DNA from: Theobroma cacao
Lineage: Eukaryota > Streptophyta > Magnoliopsida > Malvales > Malvaceae
Assembly (NCBI RefSeq): GCF_000208745.1
Contig: NC_030851.1
Span: forward strand, 5,432,524 to 5,496,523
DNA: 64,000 nucleotides
Reading direction: 5' to 3'
The notes below the pieces were generated by a model that was not told the origin of the DNA, ran no database searches, and worked only from the letters and a program-made list of their open reading frames with translations. Below, piece after piece: positions 1 through 13,190 of this stretch. How positions within the stretch are numbered: position 1 is the first letter of the stretch; each line of letters begins with the position of its first letter. The translations under genes were made by a program, and so were the position numbers.

Positions 1-396
1 AAATCATGAACAGCCCCAAATGATGCATAAACCTAAATAACATGAACGCTATAATCTTAAATTGTAACAGAGCAACATCGTCCCCAAAGAGGTGAAACTA
101 AACAGCATCCCATGCTTGAGGGATGAAATGTCAGGATCATTAAGTTGTTCGTACGTTATTTCTCTGATTTAGCTGTTACATAACTTTTCCTGGGCAGGTA
201 CTCTGGTCACTAGATATGCATTTATTGGATCAATAATTACTAGGTAGTATAATGGGCAATCAGTTTAACACAGAATAATTTGATGGTTGCACAATCCAAA
301 TTAATGCAACCAAAACAATGTCAAAAATGATTTCATGTTAAGTCATTTAGACCAAAGTGGTGTAAACAAATGGCAGAGAGAGGGAAGCCAACTTGC
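1..396. other. 3' flank of the reticulon-like gene
   Basis: No coding segment is seen here. It lies just downstream of the minus-strand stop codon at 397-399, so the part nearest 396 is probably the 3' UTR of that gene. Confidence 0.5.
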
Positions 397-1781
397 CTAC
401 TCCATCTTCTTTTCCTTGTTTGAGGGCAATGGAAGCTTCCTTAGTACTGTTTCATCAATTTTCCTGTACTGCATTTGAATGATTCTGTGTGTTACAGAAA
501 GCTTCTCATTGATGTGGTGCTGGTACTTATCATATACCAGAGGTACTGATAGACTAAGAATAACTCCTGCAGATCATATCAATTGAAACAAGCATGCATG
601 AAAAAAATTAAGGGAATCATTATTATTACAGAAACAATAGCATATCATAAAACTCACCAATATAGACCAGAGTGAGGAAGTTGAAGAGGCTACCAATATA
701 TGATAATAACCACAAGCCAACAGCAACCTGAGCAGCAGACATATTAAAAAATTTAGCAAGGAAAAGGCATTTTAAAGTTTTATATCAAACCAACAGAAAA
801 AGTACAGAGACAAAGGCAAAACCTAACCTCAAGAAAAAGTTTCAAATTTCTGCCAATGGCAATGTCATGTGCAATCGACAATGCATAATTGATCCACACT
901 TGTAACTCATCAGCAACCTTCCCAACAGTCTTCTCAGAAATTTCCAAATTAGGAAGGGGCGGCAAAGGTCTGCATCAGAAAGCAGAACCATTTCCACATT
1001 AGACCCAAACTAAACAATACTATAATTTCCAATTTTCCCTTTTTAAATAGAATTTCCTCTAAAAAACCCTCATATATTGTTCTCATAAAAAAGAAATAAA
1101 ACCTTTTTCTTTCTGGGTGCGAGTATTTCCAAAGAAGCATGCAACAGAATACATAAAAAGGGTGAAGATTAAAAGAATAATGAAAAAATCAGTTAGTAAA
1201 GAAAAAGTTAAAAATGGAAACTACCTGTTGAGAAGGGAAGCAGATTTGGCCCAGAAGAAGAGAATAACAACAAGGAGCAATAAAACATTGGCCACAAAAG
1301 ACAAGAAATTATAACCAGCTCTTTCAAATAGGTACCACAACGTCGTTGCAGAGGCTAGCATCACAACTCCACCACACCATTTTCTCCACAATAGCACATC
1401 AGCAACTACCAAGAATACATAAATAAAATTCAACCCCGACCCAGAAAGTAAAATAACATGAACAATTGAAAATAAATCAGAGTCATGCAAACCAAAGTTG
1501 GTGTAGATGAACAATATATTTGTCCTATAACTGAATTCTGGAATATTTTGTACGGAGGGGAAAAACCCCGGAAACATCCATTTATAGAAATAATCGTGGA
1601 AGCGTTAGTGGAAGTAAAAACAGATCTATCTGGAAATGAAATGAAGAGGCTGCTGCGTATATGTCTGAATACACTACGAATATATACACAGGTATAGAAA
1701 GAGAGGAACAGAGAAGAGACCTGGGCCACCACCAAGAGCTTGATGAACTGATAGGCGAGGTATAGGATTGGAATCTCCCAT
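397..1781 (-). CDS. Reticulon-like protein B (RTNLB), 5 exons, 207 aa
   Basis: Coding exons on the minus strand are 1721-1781, 1225-1405, 828-969, 658-727 and 397-566; all junctions are GT-AG and the phases join to give 207 residues. Reticulons insert as wedge-like hairpins into tubular ER membranes and shape them. The N-terminus [13 protein letters not shown] is the typical plant start of the reticulon domain. Two long hydrophobic stretches (about residues 31-75 and 125-165) are separated by a roughly 50-residue loop containing [20 protein letters not shown]. The C-terminus ends KKME, which fits the KKXX ER-retrieval pattern. The length matches the short RTNLB members that lack a long N-terminal extension, such as the B11/B12 types. 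The initiator ATG was chosen because it directly precedes the conserved segment and an acidic, proline-containing N-terminus typical of the family. Exon joins were inferred without transcripts. Confidence 0.9.
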
Positions 1782-3228
1782 GACTATTACTACTTTTTTT
1801 GTTCTTTCTCTCTGAAATTGATTTGAGGGAGAGGGAGTCAGAGAGATAGGGAGGGAGAAAAAAAAAACTAAAACGAACAGGAACAGCACCACCAACAATG
1901 AAACGTAAGAAAGTGAACATAACAGGTAATGTGGATTGAAATGGGCTTGTACATGAGGAAAGCAGATGGGCTCATCCGGCCTATAATTTGGTCAGCTATC
2001 GCTAGCAGCCGTATCATAATATTCAACGTGTATGATTCCATAATATCAGATTCGTGTTAGGAGTCGGACACCACTTAGAATATTATTAGTTGACAAAAAA
2101 ATTCATGTGGGGACGAATCGTAATAATATCCCACCACTGTTGAACTCTATTTCCACAGGTGAAAGTAGACATTGAACTTACTTGGATTATGCCCTTTTTT
2201 CTTTTGTCTAGGGTTTGATAGACTCCATTCAAATTGGAATAGGCCATAGGGCATATTTTAAGTTATACTATAACTTTTTTTTTTCTGTGCGTGTCAGGGA
2301 AGGAAGAAATTTAGAAAGGGATTTAAACCTTGACCCCTTAATCTTCTAATCTTGAGAGTGCCTCCTTGGTTTACATACGACGTCAATATAAGTAGACTTA
2401 TAGGGCATACTAACTGTAACATTGGTTAAGTTGTATCATTGAGCTTAAATTGATGTCGACTCAAACCTTGGTTTCTCAACTGATCCAATCAGAGATAGCG
2501 ACAGGTGACGTGAACAGGAGACCAATAAGAAAATGATACGGGCAGCGGAGGCCCTGGACCAGTAGGGCTATCTTGCATTCTATTCTTGTTAACAGTTGCT
2601 TGGTGACCACACAGCACATGACGGGCAGATCTAGTCATCAACCACCCACTTTCATCCCACAATAACTTTCACCCCTCGTACAATAATTCTAACTGCAGCT
2701 TGGACTTAGTCACCTAAGGTAGATTATACAGAAAGGAAAGATTAACTAAATCTCCAAGTAACACTGTATTCTGAAACGGAAAACTTCCGGTTTTTCTAAC
2801 AGATCTGTCACTGGTTTCATGATCTAGAACTGCAATACATATTGTCAGTAAATACAAATCTTCTTAAGCCAACAAAGATTTCAAAGTATATAACAGGCAT
2901 CAAATGAACTCATCATTTAATATGTTTTTGATGGCAGGACAGCATCCAAGGGTGGTTAAGGCATTCAATCTGTCAGTCAGGATAAGCAAAATTTCTGTTA
3001 CAAGAAAATCAAATATTTCAGACCTTTTTCTTTTGGACTTTCATTTTCCCCCAAGCCTCATGCCTTCACTGCTCACAAGTACGTAGACAAGGAAGACCAA
3101 CTTAGTAAAAATCAGAACTGAACCACAATATCTCGTTGCTGGTAAATCTGATTCCTTCTAATTGGACCCAAATTTATAGGACCAAGTATGAACAAAGGTT
3201 GGAGCATTAAATTCTAGTAAAATTTTGT
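1782..3228. other. Intergenic spacer between the reticulon and PRKRIP1-like genes
   Basis: The proximal part (1782-1930) is the reticulon 5' UTR and promoter, with A-rich and GA-rich tracts. About 3100-3228 is probably the 3' UTR of the next minus-strand gene. Short open frames inside show no recognisable protein. No RNA gene or transposon end was recognised. Confidence 0.5.
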
Positions 3229-4460
3229 TCACTGTGCTGCTTCTTCATCATTGTCAGAGTCCCCTGCATCATCAGAAGACTCTTCTTTCTTATTCTCTTC
3301 TCCCTCAGCACCCGATTTCATCTTCTTCTCCTTTTTCCTTTGCTTCTTCTTTTGGCGTTTCAAGCGCTTCTTTGCTGTCCGTTCCTCAGCAGCTTTAATT
3401 TTTTCTTCCCTCCTCAAGTTAAACTCAGCTATTTCCTTCCTTTTCTGGTAGTCAGCATCCATTCTCGCAAGCCTGTCTTGCTCTTTCCATTTCATCTGTC
3501 GATACTGTAGCAACAAGCAGAAAACTTACTTTGAGAAAAAATGAATGAAGATTTGGAAGGCTGGTAGGTCATCTAATTTTTCATGCCCAGATTTTCCAAA
3601 CAATTATAAGCAATCATAATTTTATAATCTACACTTAATACTAGCTCAAGTAAATGCTTATTCTTAAAGGAATCATATGTGCACCAATCTAAAAAAGAAT
3701 CAAAGACAAGATCCCATGTTGTCCCAATTGCCCTAAGACACATAGAGATTGCACCAAAGAGAAGCAAAATCTGTCCTTCAATCATATGTTAAACCTGACA
3801 TTGTTATGGGTCATGTAAGCTAGAAGAAACCTTTAAGCAAAACCTTATAGGGGAAATCAGAACCATGAATCATAACTACAACAATTATGATAATGGACAC
3901 TTCTCAAAGCTTCGCTAATCCTCCTCCTGTTGAGAGGAAGCTTTCGTATTGCACTTTCAGAACATGGAACACGCTAAGCGTTGCACTTCTAGATTTAGTG
4001 CTTTGGTGATTTGATGCCTAATCAACAATCCTACAATTAAACTTTCCATAAAATCTGAAGATAACCAACACAAACTGATCAACTATCTCTAAATTTTCGC
4101 ACATGCAATGCCTATTCCTCCATCCAATCTGCTAATAAAGCAAGCAGCAGTTAAGATTTAACAGGCAAGTGATCCATAATCTTTTTTTCTCAATGGATAG
4201 TTAGAGTAATAAAATACCTGGTGGAAATCACCGGACCCAGAACCAGCAGAACTTCCGGAAGTGTTACTGACACGGACAGGCACATTCTCTATAATCCGGC
4301 GGAGCTTCACCTCCAAGTCCTCTTCGTCCTCCTTGAATACCGGTTTCTCGTACTCTACAATCGCCGTCGATGCTGCCAACGGAGGTCGCGGTGGTAGTCC
4401 TACCTTCTGCTCCGCTAGCGCCAACTGAGTGTTGCCGTCCTTTGGCCTGCCCGTCGACAT
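3229..4460 (-). CDS. PRKRIP1 homolog (spliceosome-associated), 2 exons, 172 aa
   Basis: Exon 1 is 4218-4460 and exon 2 is 3229-3504, with a 713-bp GT-AG intron joined in phase 0. The PRKRIP1 family (PRKR-interacting protein 1) is a small basic protein that binds double-stranded RNA and is found in activated spliceosomes in the nucleus. The family signature GSSAGSGSGDFH spans residues 69-80 at the end of exon 1. Exon 2 continues with YRQMKWKEQDRLARMDADYQ and a helical segment rich in Lys, Arg and Glu (EERTAKKRLKRQKKKQRKKE), then a Ser/Asp/Glu tail. This order is conserved from animals to plants. The start ATG at 4460 begins MSTGRPKDGN and is followed by a Pro-rich patch. Nothing looks broken. 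Confidence 0.9.
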
Positions 4461-5959
4461 TTCGTAGCAAAAACCCTAACGATTTTGGAATTTGGGGTTT
4501 CTTGGCAGATTATCCCTTTTTTTCATTTTTGGAGTAAATTCCAAAAAAGTCCTTAAGATTTGACACTGATTCAACTCAAGATGGTAACAGAAAATTTGAA
4601 ATTACTAAATTATCCATTAAAGCATGTTTCCCTCTTTCCTAATAATAATGGGCTGGGCTCTGTATGGACATACAAGTTCAGCTTCTTATTCTTTTGGATC
4701 GTTTGACGGACCTTTTAATGTTTATATCCAAAACATAAATAGCTTGACTCAAAAAAAAAAAAAATACAATAAAATAAAAATAAGAAGTAGAAAATTGGCT
4801 TACCTTCTAATCTAAGATCAAGAAGAACACGCTTCTCCATCATTTTTTTGCCCAATGTTATCAAAGTTTTTGAACCTATTAGGAAAACCTCTTCTTTTTC
4901 CTTTTCTTTGTCCATTTGAAACATTTAAAAAAGATATATAAACTCTTATTATTCTTAAATATAATATGATTATCATTAGATTATTAAATTTGCCACACAA
5001 AATTTATTTGACATTTTCTCTAACTTGTATCCCTCACTTCCTATTACAAAGTATTTAGTTGTTTTAATCTTTCTCTTTTCTATTTCAAGTGTATCTCATT
5101 GCAACATGTCCTCTCTCTTTAATTGAAAATTTCTTTTTTATCAAGCAAACAAAAGAAAAATAACATGTATTTATTTTATTATAATGTTATTCTTTAACTT
5201 AGTTAAAAAGGCAGCCAAGTTGTTTTCTTCCACCTTGTTAAATAAAAAGAAAACTAAAAATACTACTTCAAAAAGCAACTTTTTGGATTCCTCGGCTTAG
5301 CAAACGTCAACAACATTTTGATGGCTTTGGCCACTAAAGCTTGCTTGCAGCACACCTTATTAATAAAATAAAGAATACCCTTTTCTTTCTAGTTACAAAC
5401 TCAATCGCCAAGCATATCGATGACTGCCCCCTTTTGGATTTAACTAATGCAGAGACATGTGCAATACCTAGGAAAAGCAATTTTAATTACATAGATTTGT
5501 ATGGATGGACCGTTTAATTTAATTATGAATCTATAGCATAGATTACATCGACCACAAAATAGGAAGCATCCTTGATCCTTCGCTATCACGTGAAATATCG
5601 TTTTTATTGTTATCTGTTTGTCCCACAATCTCTAACATGCTCCAATCTAACAGAATTTCATTGCTCCAAGCCGTGCAATCTTTCAAAATAAAAAAAAATT
5701 AAAGTTTTGAATGGAAAAATTTTACAATAATACTCCTTTGTACAGACTAATTATGGTGGATGTCAGTGTAAATTCTCCTCTCCATGTGCAGTAAATGCAG
5801 CCACATGTGCACTGCCTAGGGAGAAAGCAATATGAATCATTTGATTATTTCAGAAAACATGTCCCTTGGCAGAGGAGACATCCTCGATTATTCTCTACCT
5901 TGTCTATGTTGTTTTCAGAACAAATATTGTGCTTTATTACTCTAAGGTCCATTTCCATG
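4461..5959. other. AT-rich intergenic region upstream of the PRKRIP1-like gene
   Basis: This contains the promoter of the minus-strand gene, an A-run near 4750, and a short imperfect duplication: a roughly 40-bp segment with 'catgtgca' and 'cctagg' at 5455-5480 recurs at 5803-5830. No convincing coding sequence was seen. Confidence 0.4.
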
Positions 5960-6639
5960 ATTATTTATGTTACTTTAATTTTTGTTTTTTTGCTTGGGTC
6001 TTGCAAAAGAGTGACTATAGAGCAAGTTGTTATGTGTTTTTGGAAACAAGCAAAAGTCAGTAAAAATTAACTTAAGTAAATTTATTGAGATTTTAAAATA
6101 TAGTATCTTGGTGAGATTTTACATATTTACAAGTTATGTAATTAATTCATTATGATAATTATGTCAAGTATAGGTTATAGAATATAAAATCATTTACTCA
6201 AATGGTCAAATTCAAATCTTTTTACTCAAAAAATTATATTTTTAATAGAAACCGTATATATATTATGTCAACTACACATCGAATTATTAGGTAACAATAA
6301 ATTTTAAAATTGAAAAGTAATGAGTCCTCATTTGTTTACATTTCATCTTAACAGTTTGTAATTTCTAATGATTGTTTATGGAAATTCAAATTCAAATTAA
6401 CATTTCATTGACGAGATTTTACCTTGTTTATGATTTATATAATTATATCATTATGATAATTATATCAAGTACAAGTCACAAAATAGGTATCATCAACTCA
6501 AATGACTAAATTCAAACCAACTTACACCAAAATTATATTTTAACTGAAAATACATGTATATTATGTCAAGTACATGTCGAATTATTAGGTAAAGATAAAT
6601 ATTAAAAATGAAAGTTGGATTTTCACTTTATAAAAAAAT

Positions 6640-7260
6640 TTTGGATATGTATCTATTGTCATAAGTTACGTTTTCAACCTAAAAGACATGTTTGTTAAGT
6701 AAAGTATGGCTCTTATTTATAAATTCAAAACCTATTCTATCTTTTATTGATGTGAAATTCGTGACATTCTACCTCACCCAATTGTATAACACTCTCATTA
6801 CATTGTTTATTTTATCATAGACGAAAGGGATCCAACTTGGTTTAGGTTTACCTCGACTTCACTACATGTGATGAAGGGTCTCATGTCAGTAAAAAATTAG
6901 ATTTACTCTGATACCACTTGTTGTAGGTTCACATTGGGTTTGCTCTAATACTACTTATCACAAGCTCATGTTTTCAACACTCTCATTGCACTAACTCTTT
7001 TATCCATAAAGGAGAATGATTCATTTTAATTAGGGTCTACTTTAACCCTGGTATCTCTTATAAAGAGTTTCATTACAGTGAAAAGTTAAGTTTACTCTAA
7101 TATCATTTGTCACAAACTCACATTGCGTCTGCTTTAGAACCACTTATCACAAGCCCATGTTTTCAACGCTCTTATTGCATTAATTTTTTCACTCGCAAAT
7201 AAGAGATACCCACCTTATCATAAATAAGTTATTATGTCTTTCTGGAAAGAAATAACAACC
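6640..7260 (-). mobile_element. LTR-like block 1 in the repeat array
   Basis: Read on the minus strand, this block contains a degenerate LTR-start motif (compare TGTCACGGATCCCACATC in the best copy near 10720). Near 6905 it has a perfect TGGTATCAGAG, which matches the initiator-Met tRNA 3' end used as primer-binding site by many plant LTR retrotransposons. Related blocks lie at about 8070-8420, 9240-9830 and 10620-11340. Boundaries are approximate and no coding domain is present. Confidence 0.5.
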
Positions 7261-9239
7261 AGTAAGAATTATCTTAAAAAAATTTGTTGAGATTTTAAAA
7301 TATTGTATTTCAACAAAATTTTACTTATTTACGAGTTATATAATTAATTCAACATAATAATTATGTTTAGCACAATTCACAAAATATATACCATTGACTC
7401 AAATGACAAAATTCAAATCTTCTTACTCAAAAATCATAACTTAATAGAAATCGTAAATATATTATGTCAAGTACATGTCGAATGATTAAGTAAAGATAAG
7501 CATTAAAATTTACTGTTGGACTTTCACTTCATAAAGAATTTTGGATACGTATCTACTATCTCATATTCGATATTTATAACATAACAATAGTCTAAAACAT
7601 TGAATATACCACCAACAAAAAATCTAATACATTGTAATATTATGCTCAAAATCATTAAATAAAAAATTTTAGAAAAATAAAAAAAATTAATTTGCTTGAC
7701 ACATCACACAAATATTATATCTTGTAACATAATTATAAAAAATAGTCTTTAATTGTTTACATTTTATCTTAATAGTTTGCAGTTTCCAAAGATTGTACTA
7801 TTGAAATTCAAATTCAAATTAACATTTCATCAACGAGATTTTACCTTATTAATAATTTATATAATTATTTCATTATGATAATTATGTCAAATATAGGTCA
7901 CAAAATAGATGTCATCAACTCAAATGACTAAATTTAAACCCTCTAACTCCAAAATCATATTTTAATTGAAAACACATGTATATTATGTCAAGTACACATC
8001 AAATTATTAGACAAACATATATACTAAGTATGAAAGTTAGATTTTCACTTTATAAGGAAATTTTTGGTATGTATCTATTGTCATGGGTCCAAACCTAAAA
8101 AAAAATATTTGTTAAGTAGAGGAAAACCCTTATTTATAAACCTAAGACCTATCTCATCTCTTACTAATGTGGGATTCGTGACATTCTACTTCACCTAATT
8201 GTGCAACACTTTCGTTGCACTGTCACTTTTATTCATAAAGGAGAAGGACCCATCTTGGTCTGGATCTACCTCGACCTAGATATCTTTCATGGAAAGTCTC
8301 ATGTTAGTGGAGTGTTTGGTCTAATTTTATGTTACTCTAATTTTTGTTTTTTGCTTGGGTCTTGCAAAAGAGTGTTTATAAAGTAAATTGTTGTCTTTTT
8401 GGAAAGAAATAAAAGCTAGCAAGAATTAACTTAAATAAATTTGTTGACATTTTACAATATCGTATCTCAGCGATATTTTACTTACTTACGAATTATGTAA
8501 TTAATTCATTATGATAATTATGTCAAGTACAAGTCACAGAACATAAATCATTGACTTAAATGACCAAATTCAAATCTTCTTACTCAAATAATATTTTAAT
8601 GAAAACCGTATATATATTATGTCAAGTACACGTCGAATTATTAAGTAAAGATAAATATTAAAATTGAATGTTGGACTTTCACTTTATAAGAAAATTTTGG
8701 ATGTGTATTTACTATCTTGAATTCAATATTTGTAATATAACAATAATCTAAAACACTGAATGTACCACAATAAATATATTTATATATATAGTACATTGTA
8801 AATATTATGCTTAAATGCTCAAAATCATTAAGTCCAAAATTTTAAAAAATATAAAAAGTAATGTACTTGACGCATCACACAAACATTATATTTTGTAGTA
8901 TAATTAAATTAAAAGTAATAAATCTTTATTTGTTACATTTCGTCGTAATGGTTTGTAGTTTCCGATGATTCTACAATGAAAATTCAAATTCAAATTAACA
9001 TTTTATCAACGAGATTTTACCTTATTTATAATTTATATCAATATTTCATTATAATATTTATGTTAAGTACAAGTCATAAAATAGATATAATCGACTGAAA
9101 TGACTAAATTAAACCAACTTACTCCAAAATCATATTTTAACTCAAAATACCTATATATTTATATAAAGTAACATTTAATTACTAGATAAAGATAAATATT
9201 AAGTATGAAAGTTAGACTTTCACTTTATAAGGAAATTTT

Positions 9240-9830
9240 GAGCATGTGCCTATTATCATAGGCCATGTTTTTAACCAAAAAAACATATTTATTGTTATAG
9301 GTAATCTGTTATTGATGTAGGATCTGTGATATTTTATCTCACTCAATTATACAATATTCTCGTTGTACTGACTTTTTTACTTATAAAAGAGAGGGATCCA
9401 CATTGGTCCGCGTCTACCTTAATCTTGCTATCTCTCATGGGATTTTATGTAAATAGAAAGTAAGGTTTACTCTGATACCATTTATCACAAGCCTATATTT
9501 CTAACACTTTTGTTGCATTAGCACTTTCACCCATAGAGGAGAGAAACTTATTTTAGTTTGGGTCTGTCTCGATTCTGGTATATCTCATGAGGGATTTTAT
9601 TACACTGTAGAGTTGGGTCTACTCTGATACCACTTGTCACAAACTTACATTGGATTTACTCTGATACCACTTGTCACAAATCCACATTGAATTTACTTTG
9701 ATACCACTTGTCACCAGCCCATATTTTCAACGATTTAGTTATACTGGTTCTTTCACCCATAAAGAAGAAGGACCACCTTATAATAAATAAATTATTGTGT
9801 CTTTTGAAAAAGAATAAAAATCTGTAAGAA
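9240..9830 (-). mobile_element. LTR-like block 3 with reiterated PBS-like motifs
   Basis: The plus strand shows ctctgataccact or close variants near 9471, 9630, 9660 and 9698, which read as TGGTATCAGAG-like primer-binding sites on the minus strand. Each is followed by a 'tgtcaca' segment and preceded by a short shared spacer, so the motif itself is part of a small tandem repeat. Coding domains are absent, so this is a non-autonomous or decayed LTR derivative. Confidence 0.45.
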
Positions 9831-10619
9831 TTATCTTAAATAAATTTGTTAAGATTTTAAAATATGATATCTCGGCGATATTTTACTTATTTACGAGTTA
9901 TGTAATTAATTCATTATGATAATTATGTCAAGTATAAGTCACAGAACATATATCATTGACTCAAATGACCAAATTCAAATCTTTTTATTAAAAAATTATA
10001 TTTTAATAGAAATCGTAAGTATATTATGTCAAGTACACGTCAGATTATTAAGTAAGGATAAAATTTATAAAGAAATTTTGGATGCGTTTCCATTATCTCA
10101 GATTTGATATTTATAACATAACAATAATCTAAGACATTGAATGTACCACATAAGAAAAAATCTAGTATATTGTAAATATTATATTTAAATGCACAAAATC
10201 ATTAAGTTCAAAATTTAAGAAAAAATAAAAAATTAAGTATTTGACGCATCACACAAATATTATATCTTGTAACATAATTAAATTAAAAGTAATGAGTTTT
10301 CATTTGTTTACATTTCATCTTAACAGTTTGTAGTTTTCAATGATTGTATTATAAAAATTCAAATCTAAATTAACATTTCATCGACGAGATTTTACCTTAT
10401 TTACAATTTATATAATTATTTAATTATGATAATTATGTTAAGTATAATTTACAAAATAGCTATCATGGACTCAAATGACTAAATTCAAACATTTTTACTC
10501 TTAAATCATATTTTAACTGAAAATACATGTGTATTATGTCAAGTGCACATCAAATTATTAGGTAAAGATAAATATTAAGTATGAAAGTTGGACTTTAACT
10601 TTATAAGGAAATTTTGGAT

Positions 10620-11340
10620 ACGTATTTATTGTCATGGGTTCAAACCCAAAAAACATGCTTGTTAAGTGAAGTAAGACCCTTATTTGTAAACCCAAGACTT
10701 GTCTCATCTTTTACTGATGTGGGATCCGTGACATTTTACCTTATCCAATCGTGAAACATTGTTGTTACACTATCACTTTTACCAATACAGGAAAGGGGCC
10801 CACTTTGATTCGAGTATACCTAGACTCTAATATCTCTCATGGGGGTCTTATGTCAGTGAAAAGTTGGATATGCTCTGATACTACTTATCACAGGCTCACA
10901 TTGGGTTTACTTTGATACCACTTGTCATAAGCCTACATTTTCAAAATTTTCATTACATTAGCTCTTTTACTTATAGAGGAGAGGGACACATTTTGATCCG
11001 AAATCTACCTCGACCTTGCTATCTCTCATAGGAGTCTTATGTTAATGGAGAGTTGAGTCTGTTTTGATACTACTTCTCACAAGCCCATGTTTTCAACCTA
11101 AAATATATGCATATTAGATAGAGAAAAACCCTTATTTATAAACTAAAGAATCATATCATCTTTTACTAATGTAGGATTTATGACATTTCTCTGTCACAAG
11201 ACAATTACCCTTCCCTTAAAAGGTTAACCTGATAGGGTGTGTAGTGTTTATGCCTAAAAAGTTTTCAAAATCCCCTTACTTGCCTAATGTTGGATTGAAG
11301 CACCTTGCTTTTTTCTTTTGAAGCGCTTGGTGTGACATCT
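10620..11340 (-). mobile_element. LTR-like block 4 in the repeat array
   Basis: This holds the best-preserved LTR-start-like motif of the array: gatgtgggatccgtgacatt near 10720, the complement of a TGTCACGGATCC start. Degenerate PBS-like sites lie near 10875 and 10915. The distal part (11210-11340) is distinct from the other blocks. Boundaries are approximate. Confidence 0.45.
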
Positions 11341-13190
11341 ACTATCTTGAATAAGGTACTTATAACATAACAATAATCTAAAATAATAAATGTACCACAC
11401 AAACAAACAAATATAGTAAATTGTAAACATTATAATTCAGTACTCAGAGTCATCAAGTCCAAAATTTAAAAAAAATCAAAAAAAATACTTTACTTGCTAT
11501 AGCACACAAGTATTATATCTTGTGGCATTATTAAATTAAAAGTAATGAGTCATCATTTTTTTTTACATTTCATCTTAGCAATTTATAGTTTCCAATGATT
11601 GTATCATGAAAATTCGAATTCAAATTAACATTTCATCTATTACGAGATTTTATCTTATTTAAGATTTATGTAATTATTTTATTATGATAATTATGTCAAG
11701 TACATGTCACAAAACATATATCATTGACTAAAAATGACTAAATTCAAACCTTTTTACTCCCAAAATCATATTTTAACAAAAAATAAATTTATATTATATC
11801 AAGTAAACATCGAATTATTAGGTAAAGATAAATACTAAGCACAAATGTTGAACTTTCACTTTATAAGGAAAGTTTGGATACATATCCCTTATCTGGATAT
11901 GATATTTATAACATAACAATAATTTAAGACATTGAATGTACCGCACACAAAAATAAATCTAGTACATTCTAAATATTATGCTTAAATACTCAAAGTCACC
12001 AAGTCCAATTCAAAAAATAATTAATTCACCGCATCACACAAGTTTTATATCTTATAGCACAATTAAATTGAAAGTAATGAGTCCTCGTTTATTTACAATT
12101 CATCTTAACAATTTGTAGTTTTCAATGATTGTAATGTGGGAATTCAAATTCAATTTGACATTTTATCTACGAGATTTTACTTTATTTGCGATTTATGTAT
12201 TTATTTCGTTACGATAATTATGTCAAATATATGTTACAAAACAGATATCATTGACTCAAATGACTAAATTCAAATTTTCTTACTTTGAAATTATATTTTA
12301 ATTGAAAAAACATGTAGATTATGCAAAGTACACATCAGATTATTAGGTAAAGATAAATACTAAGTACGAATGTTAGACTTTAATTTTACAAGAAAATTTT
12401 GGATATATATTTACTATCTCTGATACAATATTTATAACAAAACACTAATTTAATAAACTGAATGTCCTACACAAAATTAAATCTAATACATTGTAAACAT
12501 TATGCTTAGACACTTAAAGTCATCAAGTCCAATTTAAAAAAAATAAAAAAATAATTTACTTGCCACATCACACAAGTATTATATCTTGTAGCATAATTAA
12601 ATTAAAAGTAAGTTCTCATTTGTTTATGTTTCATCTTAACAGTTTGTAGTTTCTAATGATCATATCATGAAAATTCAAATTCAAATTAACATTTCATCTA
12701 CAAGATTTTACCTTATTTGCAATTTGTGTAATTATTTTATTATGATAATTATGTAAGGTGCAGGTCACAAAACTGATATTATTGACTCAAATAACTAAAT
12801 TCAAACATTTTACTTCTAAAAATATTTTGACAAAAAAATATATGTATATTATGTCAAGTACACGTCAAATTATAAGGTAAAGATAAATACCAAGTATAAA
12901 TATTGAGCTTTCACTTTATAAGAAAATTTTAGATATGTATATATTATCTAAGGTACGGTATTTATAATATAACAGTAATTTAAGACACTGAATGTAACAT
13001 AAAAACAAATCTAATACGTTCAAAATTTTAAAATAAAAAAATCAGAGAAATAATGAGTTTGCCGCATTCCACAAGTATTACACTTGTAGCATAATTAAAT
13101 TAAACGTAATGAGTCCTCATTTGTTTATGTTCATCTTGATAGTTAATAGCTTCCGATGATTTGTACCATGAAAATTCAAGTTTGAGGCTA

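Larger units (their letters stand above)
5960..13190. repeat. Higher-order AT-rich repeat array (about 530-bp monomers plus LTR-like blocks)
   Basis: One anchor (tatgataattatgtcaag, with variants) recurs near 6151, 6453, 7352, 7875, 8510, 9049, 9913, 10424, 11683, 12210 and 12740. Neighbouring copies within a pair are about 510-540 bp apart, except the shortened first pair (302 bp). Shared monomer blocks in order are: a 'gagattttacctta' block, the anchor, a 'caaatgactaaattcaaa' block, 'attaggtaaagataaata', 'ctttcactttataagg', 'acataacaataat' and 'ggaaattcaaattcaaa'. Between pairs lie four other blocks (about 6640-7260, 8070-8420, 9240-9830, 10620-11340). These contain LTR-start-like and PBS-like motifs on the minus strand. 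Copies are clearly diverged, so the array is not recent. No ORF above about 65 codons is supported. Confidence 0.85.
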
